Of a stretch of DNA of 64,000 bases, positions 1 through 7,523 are shown piece after piece. Source of the DNA: Pectobacterium carotovorum (GTDB lineage Bacteria > Pseudomonadota > Gammaproteobacteria > Enterobacterales > Enterobacteriaceae). The DNA is taken from the NCBI GenBank assembly GCA_016415585.1, contig CP066552.1:1674001-1738000 (forward strand), read 5' to 3'. The position numbers and the translations under genes are program-made. The first letter of the stretch is position 1. Every line of letters begins with the position of its first letter. The notes under the pieces were generated by a model. It did not search any database. It was not told where the DNA came from and was given only the letters and a program-made list of their open reading frames with translations.

Positions 1-2
1 TG

Positions 3-191
3 CAGCCGCAGGGCAGTCAGGCATCGGTGACGCTGGGGCAGAGTGATTTTAATAGTCTGCTGCGTTGGCTTGGCGAACTGGAACAGAAAAATGGCGTGAA
101 AGTGATATCGCTGGATGTAAATGCCGTCGAGCAAAGCCCAGGAATCGTAGATGTCACCAGACTGATGCTGGAACGGACGGATGAAGCTTAA
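3..191 (+). CDS. outM: OutM (GspM), C-terminal part only
   Basis: The frame is open from the left edge and gives 62 residues ending ..LMLERTDEA before a TAA at 189-191. GspM-type proteins are bitopic inner-membrane components of the type II secretion platform, and their periplasmic ferredoxin-like domain forms the C-terminus, which is the part seen here. The identity rests mainly on the gene that follows: the stop overlaps the start of outN by 11 bases, as expected inside an out operon. The 5' end lies outside the window. Confidence 0.75.
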   Translation, partial: QPQGSQASVTLGQSDFNSLLRWLGELEQKNGVKVISLDVNAVEQSPGIVDVTRLMLERTDEA

Positions 192-927
192 GTCCGGCAT
201 CGGCACTGGTGTCGCTTTGGTTCTGGCCTATGGGCTGTTCCTGGCGAGCTATGCGCCTGCCCGTCTGCTTACTGCTGTGCCGCTGCCCGCTGGAATGGTG
301 GTCGCAGAGGCCGCCGGAACGTTATGGCAGGGGAGTCTGCAACGGTTTAGCTGGCGCACGTTCATGCTGGATGATGTGCACTGGAACATCACGTTCTCGG
401 ATTTTATGCCCGCGTTGGATATTGCGTTTAAAAACCCAGAAGGCATTGCAGGCCGAGGGATCATTCGCGGCTGGCAGCAGCCGCAGTTTTATCAATGGCA
501 GCTTTCTGTACCGGCAGGCTATTTATTCAGCCACATGCGTTTTATTGTGCCAATCGGGGCCGAAGGAAACGTGCAGCTAAATCTACAAGAGGCGACGGTA
601 GACCGTTCGGGCTGCCAATCGCTGGATGCCAACGTAACCTGGCCAGGGGCGCGGGTGAAGACGCCGCTGGGTGGACTGGTACTCGCTACGCCGCAGGCCA
701 CGTTACGCTGCCAGCAAGGCGCGTTAGAAGCGAGCCTGCGGCAGACCTCCTCACATCTGCAATTGTCTGGCAAAGGCAGCGTCACCCCGAAAGGCGAATA
801 TCGTTTTACAGGGCAGCTTAGCAGCGGAAATGACTTACCCGCGACGATGAAAAAACTGCTGGCAACCACCGGTAAAGCCGATGAACAGGGTGCCAGAACG
901 CTGAATTTTCAGGGGCGCTTGCTGTAA
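181..927 (+). CDS. outN: OutN (GspN), type II secretion protein N
   Basis: A 248-residue protein with one N-terminal membrane segment (about residues 9-30, GVALVLAYGLFLASYA) followed by a periplasmic domain of the GspN type. In soft-rot bacteria the Out system exports pectinases and cellulases across the outer membrane; GspN is an accessory component found in only some systems. The ATG at 181 lies inside the end of outM, so translation is probably coupled. OutO follows after 89 bases. No start further upstream is plausible because of the overlap. Confidence 0.85.
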   Translation: MKLKSGIGTGVALVLAYGLFLASYAPARLLTAVPLPAGMVVAEAAGTLWQGSLQRFSWRTFMLDDVHWNITFSDFMPALDIAFKNPEGIAGRGIIRGWQQPQFYQWQLSVPAGYLFSHMRFIVPIGAEGNVQLNLQEATVDRSGCQSLDANVTWPGARVKTPLGGLVLATPQATLRCQQGALEASLRQTSSHLQLSGKGSVTPKGEYRFTGQLSSGNDLPATMKKLLATTGKADEQGARTLNFQGRLL

Positions 928-1016
928 TAGCGGTCAGCGCCGCTGGTGCCGCGTAGTCGAGCGCAAAAATAAACCGCTCATTCATACCGTTTCTTTATCA
1001 ACAATCAGGGACTAAC

Positions 1017-1862
1017 GTGGACGATTTAAGGGAATTCGCACAGCTGTTTCCGGCGTGGTGGTTTGGGGCGCTGGGCGTGCTGGGGTTGATTGTTGGCAGT
1101 TTTCTGAACGTGGTGATTTACCGCTTGCCGATTATGCTGGAGCGCCGCTGGCGGCAGGACATCGAGCTTGAAACGGGCGTGGCCGATTCCGATCCTGATA
1201 CGCGCTACAACCTGTGGTGGCCGCCTTCGTCTTGCCCGCACTGCCAGCAGGCTATTGCGGTAAAAGATAATATCCCGCTATTCAGCTGGCTGTGGCTGCG
1301 CGGCCGCTCCCGCTGCTGCCATCAATCGGTCTCTGTGCAATATCCGTTAGTGGAAGTCATCACCATGCTGGCTTTTCTGGCGGCAGGTTTGCTCTGGTTG
1401 CCCGGTATGGCGCTGTGGGGGGCGTTGATTCTGCTGTCCTTCCTGTTGGTGCTGACGGTTATTGATATAAAAACGCTGCTGCTGCCGGATGTGCTTACGC
1501 TGTCGCTTCTGTGGATGGGGTTGCTGTTTAATCTGTCGGGGACATTTGTCTCATTAAACGATGCCGTAGTCGGCGCGATGGCCGGTTATTTGTCTCTGTG
1601 GCTACTTTATTGGGCATTCAAATACGCAACGGGCAAAGAAGCGCTGGGGTACGGTGATTTTAAGTTGCTGGCTGCGCTGGGGGCTTGGCTGGGCTGGCAG
1701 GCATTGCCGAATCTGGTTCTGGTGGCGGCGCTGAGCGGGCTGGCCGTTACTCTCATCTGGCGCGGGTTGCGTAAAGAGGATACGGCTAAACCGCTGGCCT
1801 TTGGCCCCTGGCTGACAATCGGCGGGGTGTTCGGCGTGATAATGAACGGATTCAATCTGTAG
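1017..1862 (+). CDS. outO: OutO (GspO) prepilin leader peptidase/N-methyltransferase
   Basis: A 281-residue polytopic membrane protein starting with GTG. It cleaves and N-methylates the type IV pilin-like pseudopilins of the Out system. The catalytic aspartates of this aspartyl protease family fit the VIDIKTLLLPD and GYGDFKLLAALGAW segments in the C-terminal half. The cytoplasmic zinc loop has the usual CPHC pair, but the second pair reads SRCCHQS, so two adjacent cysteines replace the normal CxxC. It ends the out operon, and a strong stem-loop follows. Confidence 0.92.
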   Translation: MDDLREFAQLFPAWWFGALGVLGLIVGSFLNVVIYRLPIMLERRWRQDIELETGVADSDPDTRYNLWWPPSSCPHCQQAIAVKDNIPLFSWLWLRGRSRCCHQSVSVQYPLVEVITMLAFLAAGLLWLPGMALWGALILLSFLLVLTVIDIKTLLLPDVLTLSLLWMGLLFNLSGTFVSLNDAVVGAMAGYLSLWLLYWAFKYATGKEALGYGDFKLLAALGAWLGWQALPNLVLVAALSGLAVTLIWRGLRKEDTAKPLAFGPWLTIGGVFGVIMNGFNL

Positions 1863-1934
1863 AGAATGGCAAAGGCAATACGAATTATCGGCTGAATAAT
1901 CGTCGGCTGAACATAGATCGGCAGGCATAAAAAT

Positions 1935-1967
1935 AGGCTGAGGGTATAAATACCATCAGCCTTTTTT
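1935..1967. terminator. Bidirectional terminator after outO
   Basis: AGGCTGA (1935-1941) pairs with TCAGCCT (1956-1962), with an inner GGTAT/ATACC stem. Six T follow on the plus strand; on the minus strand the stem is followed by ATTTTT. It can end the out operon and also a short minus-strand transcript arriving from 2097. Confidence 0.8.
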
Positions 1968-2022
1968 ATCTTTATCTGTGTGTGCCCTTCAATGAATAAA
2001 TCTTTGCCGGGCAAATGACAGG

Positions 2023-2097
2023 TTATTCTACCATCAGCATAAAGGTACTCACCCAAACGACTAAACAGAATGAGATACCCATAAAAAAATACTTCAC
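2023..2097 (-). CDS. Small membrane peptide, 24 residues
   Basis: A GTG-started ORF beginning MKYFFMGISF and continuing as a single hydrophobic stretch to ..MLMVE. A GGAG Shine-Dalgarno sequence lies 9 bases upstream on the minus strand, and the bidirectional terminator at 1935-1967 lies just downstream, so the short unit has its own translation signal and end. The composition is that of the single-pass small membrane proteins (20-40 residues) known from enterobacteria. I cannot assign a name or partner. Confidence 0.5.
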   Translation of the reverse strand: MKYFFMGISFCLVVWVSTFMLMVE

Positions 2098-2342
2098 CGA
2101 TTTATTCTCCAGCAGAAACCACGCCAGCAACGATCCCGATTGTGCGTTTTATTATGGAAGGAAATAATTACGCTGCCGGTGATGTCACCGAAGGGTAATC
2201 TTTCCCGTTGTCATCACCAGAGTCACACCAGTTATGACGGGATCGGCGCTAAATCTACGCCCAGTGAGGGGGGGAATTCAAGAGGTCCAGAAACTATATT
2301 TTCAAAATAGCATTAAAAAGCGTCGAGCCGTTTCACAGGCTG

Positions 2343-2388
2343 AAAAAAACGGGGAGATACGAGTAAAAATAACCCCTCAATCTCCCCG
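2343..2388 (-). terminator. Terminator of the LLM oxidoreductase gene
   Basis: On the minus strand CGGGGAGAT pairs with ATCTCCCCG across a 21-base loop, and seven T follow (the A run at 2343-2349). It lies 66 bases beyond the stop of the oxidoreductase gene. Confidence 0.7.
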
Positions 2389-2453
2389 ATTCTTGACGCT
2401 GTTATCGTCGGTTTTACGCCTGCTGAATAGGCTTTCATTGTTAGGCAGTAGAC

Positions 2454-3479
2454 CTAATCCCGCCATCCCATCGCAGGCGCGACATGCTTCAGAATTGATT
2501 CAATCACATGCGCATTGTAATCCACGCCCAGTTGGTTCGGCACTGTTAGTAATAGCGTATCCGCTTCGGCAATCGCTTCATCCTGTTTTAACTGTTGGAT
2601 GAGCGCTTCTGGTTCGGCGGCATAGCTGCGGCCGAAAATCGCGCGCGTGTTTTCATCCAGAAAACCCACCTTGTCGCTATCGTTACTGCTTCCGCCGAAA
2701 TAGGCACGATCGCGGTGATCCATCAATGCAAAAATACTACGGCTGACGGAGACGCGTGGCGTGCGCGTATGTCCCGCCTCAGCCCAGGCAGCTCGATAGG
2801 CACGAATTTGCTGTGCCTGCTGGATATGAAAAGGCTCGCCTGTTTCATCATCCTTTAGCGTGGAGCTTTGCAGGTTCATGCCCAGCTTCGCTGCCCATAC
2901 TGCCGTGGCATTCGATCCTGCACCCCACCAGATTCGTTCGCGTAACCCATCAGAATAAGGCTCCAGACGCAAAAGGCCCGGTGGATTCGGGAACATAGGC
3001 TGTGGATTCGGTTTTGCAAACCCCTCGCCACGCAGTACATCCAATAGTACTTCGGTATGACGCCGCGCCATGTCTGCTTCCGATTCCCCTTCTGTTGGCT
3101 GGTAGCCAAAGTAGCGCCAGCCATCGATCACCTGTTCAGGCGAGCCACGGCTGATGCCGAGCTGCAAGCGTCCGCCAGAGATTAGATCGGCGGCGCTGGC
3201 GTTTTCAGCCATGTACAGCGGATTTTCGTAGCGCATGTCGATGACGCCAGTACCAATCTCAATGCTTTTGGTTTTTGCCCCAATCGCGGACAGCAGTGGG
3301 AAAGGCGAACCCAGTTGGCGGGCAAAGTGGTGCACCCTGAAATAAGCGCCGTCAGCACCCAGCTCTTCAGCCGCAACGGCAAGGTCGATAGATTGCAGTA
3401 GTGCGTCAGCCGCTGAACGTGTGCCAGACTGCGGCGATGGGGCCCAGTGGCCGAATGATAAAAAGCCAATCTTCTTCAT
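2454..3479 (-). CDS. LLM-class flavin-dependent oxidoreductase
   Basis: A 341-residue protein of the bacterial luciferase-like monooxygenase superfamily, a (beta/alpha)8 FMN-dependent fold. Family-typical segments include MKKIGFLSFGHWAP at the start, ELGADGAYFRVHHF, and SGGRLQLGISRGSPEQ in the first half. The start at 3479 is preferred over an upstream in-frame codon at 3530 because AAGGA lies about 10 bases before it and the protein then begins exactly at the first beta strand. The substrate cannot be told. It is transcribed divergently from the putative molybdate operon and ends in its own terminator, so it is probably a single-gene unit. Confidence 0.85.
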   Translation of the reverse strand: MKKIGFLSFGHWAPSPQSGTRSAADALLQSIDLAVAAEELGADGAYFRVHHFARQLGSPFPLLSAIGAKTKSIEIGTGVIDMRYENPLYMAENASAADLISGGRLQLGISRGSPEQVIDGWRYFGYQPTEGESEADMARRHTEVLLDVLRGEGFAKPNPQPMFPNPPGLLRLEPYSDGLRERIWWGAGSNATAVWAAKLGMNLQSSTLKDDETGEPFHIQQAQQIRAYRAAWAEAGHTRTPRVSVSRSIFALMDHRDRAYFGGSSNDSDKVGFLDENTRAIFGRSYAAEPEALIQQLKQDEAIAEADTLLLTVPNQLGVDYNAHVIESILKHVAPAMGWRD

Positions 3480-3760
3480 AGGGTATTTATCCTTATATTC
3501 AGACAAATATTTAGCATATGTACCCTGCACAGCAAGGGTATATAGATCAGTAATAGGAGCACTCTACGCGATTAATAGTGAGAATAAATATGATTTTTTT
3601 AACGTAATAATTCAGTTTATCTGACTAATATTTTGAAGAATAAATCGCCGCTGATTATTTAGCGGAAAACTCAAGCAGAAAACCCAGTCTGGGTTTATCT
3701 ACCCCCAAATCGGTATCCAAATATTATTATGAGCGAGATCAGTATTTTCTTTGTCGCTAA

Positions 3761-3784
3761 CGCTGTATCATTTTATATATAGCG
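3761..3784. promoter_or_regulatory. Putative ModE (molybdate repressor) operator
   Basis: A 24-base imperfect palindrome whose outer halves are CGCTGTAT and ATATAGCG (7 of 8 positions symmetric). The length and the CGnTATAT...ATATAnCG shape agree with the known E. coli ModE site before modA. It lies 17 bases before the ATG of the substrate-binding gene, where bound protein would block transcription. The match was made by eye. Confidence 0.55.
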
Positions 3785-3801
3785 AAAATCAGGATACCAA
3801 C

Positions 3802-4866
3802 ATGATAAAGAAATTTGGCTACACGCTGTGGGTTGCTGGGCTGTTTTTGGTGTTTTCTAACGCTTGGGCAGCGCGTCAGGTGACCGATCAACTGGGGCGT
3901 AATGTAACGATTCCCGACCACGTTAACCGCGTGGTGGTGTTACAGCATCAAACCTTAAATCTGCTGGTGCAATTGGATGCACAAGAGAGCGTCGTGGGGG
4001 GGCTTTCCAGTTGGAAGAAACAGCTGGGCGAGCATTATGTGCGGCTGGCTCCGCGTCTGGTGGATTTGCCAATGCCGGGCGATCTCACGCAGGTCAATAT
4101 TGAAAGCCTGCTAAAGCTGTCGCCGCAGGTGGTTTTTGTCGCTAACTATGCGCCGCCGGAAATGATTGCGCAGATTGAGCGGACAGGCATTCCGGTCGTG
4201 GCGATCTCGCTGCGTCAGGATCAGCCGGGAGAAGCCGACAAAATCAATCCTACGATGAGTGATGAAAACACGGCATATAACGAAGGGCTTAAGGCAGGGA
4301 TTCGGCTGATTGGTGACGTCGTTGAGCGTCAAAAACAGGCGGAAGCGCTGATCGACTATACGTTTACACAGCGGCAAAACGTGAGTGCGCGTCTGGAGTC
4401 TATCCCAGAAGAAAAGCGAATCCGCGTGTATATGGCTAACCCAGACCTGACAACCTACGGCTCAGGGAAATATACCGGCCTGATGATGTCGCATGCAGGG
4501 GCACTGAATGTGGCGGCGGCATCGATAAAAGGCTTTAAACAGGTATCGATTGAAAATGTGCTCGCCTGGAATCCAGAGGTAATTTTCGTGCAGGATCGCT
4601 ATCCGGATGTCGTGGCGCAGATCGTTAACGATCCGGCCTGGCAGGCGATTGAGGCGGTGAAACAGCATCGCGTGTATCTGATGCCGGAATACGCCAAAGC
4701 CTGGGGTTACCCGATGCCAGAGGCGTTAGCGATTGGCGAACTGTGGATGGCGAAAAAGCTGTACCCTGAACGCTTCTCCGATATCGATATGCAACAAGCT
4801 GCCGATGCGTATTACCAACGCTTCTACCGTATGGACTACCGTGCGGACGCCTCTGCGGCACAATGA
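3802..4866 (+). CDS. MolA-like ABC transporter substrate-binding protein (FecB type)
   Basis: A 354-residue class III binding protein of the FecB/BtuF/MolA type. The signal peptide runs to about residue 23 (..VFSNAWA) without a lipobox, so the mature protein should be free in the periplasm. Domain features are RQVTDQLGRNVTIPD at the mature start and LLKLSPQVVFVANYAPPE in the first lobe. The start at 3802 is chosen because AGGA precedes it by 7 bases and it begins the signal peptide. The family binds ferric siderophores, haem, cobalamin or, in H. influenzae MolA, molybdate/tungstate. The ModE-like site and the ModA-like fourth gene favour an oxyanion; iron chelates remain possible. Confidence 0.85.
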   Translation: MIKKFGYTLWVAGLFLVFSNAWAARQVTDQLGRNVTIPDHVNRVVVLQHQTLNLLVQLDAQESVVGGLSSWKKQLGEHYVRLAPRLVDLPMPGDLTQVNIESLLKLSPQVVFVANYAPPEMIAQIERTGIPVVAISLRQDQPGEADKINPTMSDENTAYNEGLKAGIRLIGDVVERQKQAEALIDYTFTQRQNVSARLESIPEEKRIRVYMANPDLTTYGSGKYTGLMMSHAGALNVAAASIKGFKQVSIENVLAWNPEVIFVQDRYPDVVAQIVNDPAWQAIEAVKQHRVYLMPEYAKAWGYPMPEALAIGELWMAKKLYPERFSDIDMQQAADAYYQRFYRMDYRADASAAQ

Positions 4867-5900
4867 GTTATCGCACCTATCGGATCACGCTGCTGACGGT
4901 GGTGGTGTCTACGCTGTTGATTGCCGTGTGCTCACTGGGGATAGGGCGTTTTAGCTTATCCCCGTGGCGCATCATCCAGATCCTTGTCGAGCCGCTGTCT
5001 GGCAACGATCTGCTGTTCGGAAAAAAACCGTTGCTGGGGGATATCGAGCGGCAAGTGGTGTGGAGCGTACGTTTACCCCGCGTGTTATTAGCCTGGTGTG
5101 CGGGTGCGGCGCTTGCACTGAGCGGGGCTACGCTGCAAGGCGTTTTCCGTAACCCGCTGGTCGATCCGCATATTATCGGTGTGTCTGCAGGCGCGGCCTT
5201 CGGCGGCACGCTGGCGATTCTATTAAGCTGGACGCCGCTGCTTTTGCTGCTGTCTGCGTTTACGTTCGGCATGCTGGCGCTCTTGCTGATTTTCATGATG
5301 GCCGCCGCCTTCTGCAAACAGAACGTGCTGATCCTGATTCTGGCGGGCGTCATCCTCAGCGGCTTCTTTGGCGCGCTGGTCAGTCTGATGCAATATCTGG
5401 CGGATACCGAAGAGAAGCTGCCGAGCATCGTTTTCTGGCTGTTAGGCAGTTTTGCCACCGCACACTGGAACTCGCTGATAACCATGGCGGTGCCATTAGC
5501 CCTTGCGGGTGGACTACTGCTGCGGCTGCGTTGGCACATCAACGTGTTGTCGATGGGCGAGCAGGATGCGCGTGCGCTGGGGGTTGCCGTACAGCCCCTG
5601 CGCTGGCTGATTTTGAGCTTGTGTGCTGCGATAGTCGCCGCTCAGGTGGCGGTCAGCGGCAGTATTGGCTGGATTGGGCTGGTGATTCCTCATGTCGCAC
5701 GCATGCTAGTGGGGGCCGATCATCGTCGCTTGCTACCGGTATCGCTGTGGCTGGGTGGGGGATTTATGGTGCTGGTGGACGATCTGGCGCGCAATCTCAC
5801 TGAGGCGGAGATTCCGCTGGGCATTCTGACCGCGCTACTTGGCGCACCGCTTTTTGCCGTGCTGTTGTATAAAACACAGCGACAGGGAAGAGGACGCTAG
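4863..5900 (+). CDS. MolB-like ABC transporter permease (FecCD family)
   Basis: A 345-residue permease with about ten membrane helices. It carries family segments such as RLPRVLLAWCAGAALALSGA near residues 70-90, a GNPLVDPHIIGV-like loop (here RNPLVDPHIIGVSAG), and the C-terminal GLVIPHVARMLVGADHR coupling region. It would form the homodimeric channel of a type II importer. Its ATG overlaps the stop of the binding-protein gene (ATGA), showing translational coupling. In this family the permease sequence alone does not reveal whether the substrate is iron chelate, vitamin B12 or molybdate. Confidence 0.88.
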   Translation: MSYRTYRITLLTVVVSTLLIAVCSLGIGRFSLSPWRIIQILVEPLSGNDLLFGKKPLLGDIERQVVWSVRLPRVLLAWCAGAALALSGATLQGVFRNPLVDPHIIGVSAGAAFGGTLAILLSWTPLLLLLSAFTFGMLALLLIFMMAAAFCKQNVLILILAGVILSGFFGALVSLMQYLADTEEKLPSIVFWLLGSFATAHWNSLITMAVPLALAGGLLLRLRWHINVLSMGEQDARALGVAVQPLRWLILSLCAAIVAAQVAVSGSIGWIGLVIPHVARMLVGADHRRLLPVSLWLGGGFMVLVDDLARNLTEAEIPLGILTALLGAPLFAVLLYKTQRQGRGR

Positions 5901-5901
5901 C

Positions 5902-6672
5902 ATGTCTATCATCAGGTTATCGACAGAAGAACTGGTGTACGGCTACCCGCGGGGACAGGGCTTTTTTTCACCGCTGAATTTGCGCTGTCAGGAAGGGGAA
6001 ATTACGGCGATTCTGGGCGCGAACGGCAGAGGGAAAACGACGCTGCTGAATACGCTGATGGGGCATTTATCGCCGCTTTCCGGGACGATCCAGCGCGATG
6101 GGCACATTGGTTTTGTGCCGCAGATATTTACGCCGCCGTTTTCTTATAGCGTTCTGGATATGGTGTTGATGGGGCGTGCGGCGAGTGTCCGGCTGTTTGC
6201 CATGCCTTCTGCGCATGACATCACCGTGGCTCAGAATGCACTGACCATGCTGGGAATCGCATCCCTTGCTGAATGTGAATTTAGTGCGTTGTCCGGTGGG
6301 CAACGACAGCTCGTGCTCATCGCGCGTGCGTTGGCCTCGGAGTGTCAGGTGTTGATTCTGGACGAACCGACGGCAGCGCTTGATGTGCAAAATCAGGCGC
6401 AGGTACTGCGGTTATTGAAGCATCTGGCTAAAACGCAGCGCTTGAGCATTCTTCTGACCACGCACGATCCCTCTCACGCGCTGGCCATTGCCGATCGAGC
6501 ACTGCTGCTGATGGATAATCAGCACTATCTTTATGGCCGCTGTGATGAGGTTGTGACGGAGGATAACCTGTCGCGGTTATACGGCATTCCGATGCGGCAG
6601 GTCTGCGTGGACATCGCGCCGCAGCCGTATTATGCGCTGATACCGATATTGACCATGACGGAGCCACTATGA
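5902..6672 (+). CDS. MolC-like ABC transporter ATP-binding protein
   Basis: A 256-residue ATPase with Walker A GANGRGKT (residues 39-46), signature LSGGQRQ (130-136), Walker B LILDEP (151-156) and an H-loop in LLTTHDPSHA. The start at 5902 is taken because GGAAGAGGA lies just upstream and the previous gene stops at 5900; an upstream frame extension overlaps the permease gene. It powers the importer formed with the preceding permease. Its last bases overlap the ATG of the ModA-like gene by 4. Confidence 0.9.
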   Translation: MSIIRLSTEELVYGYPRGQGFFSPLNLRCQEGEITAILGANGRGKTTLLNTLMGHLSPLSGTIQRDGHIGFVPQIFTPPFSYSVLDMVLMGRAASVRLFAMPSAHDITVAQNALTMLGIASLAECEFSALSGGQRQLVLIARALASECQVLILDEPTAALDVQNQAQVLRLLKHLAKTQRLSILLTTHDPSHALAIADRALLLMDNQHYLYGRCDEVVTEDNLSRLYGIPMRQVCVDIAPQPYYALIPILTMTEPL

Positions 6673-7403
6673 CCGATCCCCTTCGCCTGTATGCGGCTGG
6701 CAGCCTGCGCCTTGCATTCGCTCCGCTGCTGGCGACGTTCAGCGAACGTTATGCGGTGGACGTGACGCCGACTTTCGGCCCGGCGGGGCTGCTGAGTGAA
6801 AAAATGATGCACGGCGATGCGGTGGATATTTTCGCCTCGGCGAATTGCGCGCACCCTTTACGTTTGAAAGCGCTGGGACTGGCGGAGGAAACCACCGTGT
6901 TTACGCGCAACCACCTGTGTATTGTGATGCGTAACGTACCGGAACTGACCACGCAATCCTGGCTGATGGCGCTGCGTGACCCGCGTTTTGTGCTGTCAAC
7001 CTCAACGCCCGGCAGCGATCCCGGTGGGGATTATGCATTTCAACTCTTTGATCGCATCGAACGTCTGCATCGGGGATGGGGAAATCAACTGCGCGACAAA
7101 GCGAAACCGCTGGTGGGTGGAGCGCTTGACCATGCCATCCCAGCAGGTATGACTGCGGGAAGTTACCTGATTCGGACTGGGCAGAGCGATATGCACGTTG
7201 GCTACGCCAGCTATCTGCCGTTACTGCTCAATCAACCGGATCTGCATGTGGTTCATTTACCCGATCTCTATCGTATTGATGCTGAGTACATGCTGGCCGT
7301 TATGAACCCTGCCCGGCGTGAAGCGCGGCTGCTGGCGAACTACCTTTTATCTCCTGAAGGACAAGGCTTTCTGATGAGCAAAGGATTCGCCTCGCGGTTT
7401 TAG
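6669..7403 (+). CDS. ModA-like molybdate-binding protein lacking a signal peptide
   Basis: A 244-residue protein beginning MTDPLRLYAAGSLRLAFAPL. This matches the start of the mature domain of ModA-type class II binding proteins (AAGSL, then EKMMHGDAVDIFASA, then the hinge region), but no hydrophobic leader precedes it. The ATG overlaps the ATPase stop, so no longer N-terminus fits the coupling. It therefore appears cytoplasmic: perhaps a molybdate sensor, chaperone or buffer, or a binding protein that lost its export signal. A second substrate-binding family in one FecBCD-type operon is unusual and supports an oxyanion substrate for the whole operon. Confidence 0.78.
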   Translation: MTDPLRLYAAGSLRLAFAPLLATFSERYAVDVTPTFGPAGLLSEKMMHGDAVDIFASANCAHPLRLKALGLAEETTVFTRNHLCIVMRNVPELTTQSWLMALRDPRFVLSTSTPGSDPGGDYAFQLFDRIERLHRGWGNQLRDKAKPLVGGALDHAIPAGMTAGSYLIRTGQSDMHVGYASYLPLLLNQPDLHVVHLPDLYRIDAEYMLAVMNPARREARLLANYLLSPEGQGFLMSKGFASRF

Positions 7404-7523
7404 TCGCAGAACGGGAGGTAAATCGGTCAACGATGACGAACTCTGCTATGATTGCGGCATATCTGCGCCGCTCTTTAGCTCGGCGTCACCTTTCGTTATC
7501 TCGTCCTTGGTAGAGTAATCACT

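Noticed and set aside
1607..2056. 149-codon minus-strand frame over the end of outO and its terminator
   Set aside because: It is antisense to outO for most of its length, crosses the terminator, and has no recognisable protein features; a 24-codon gene in another frame explains the region better.
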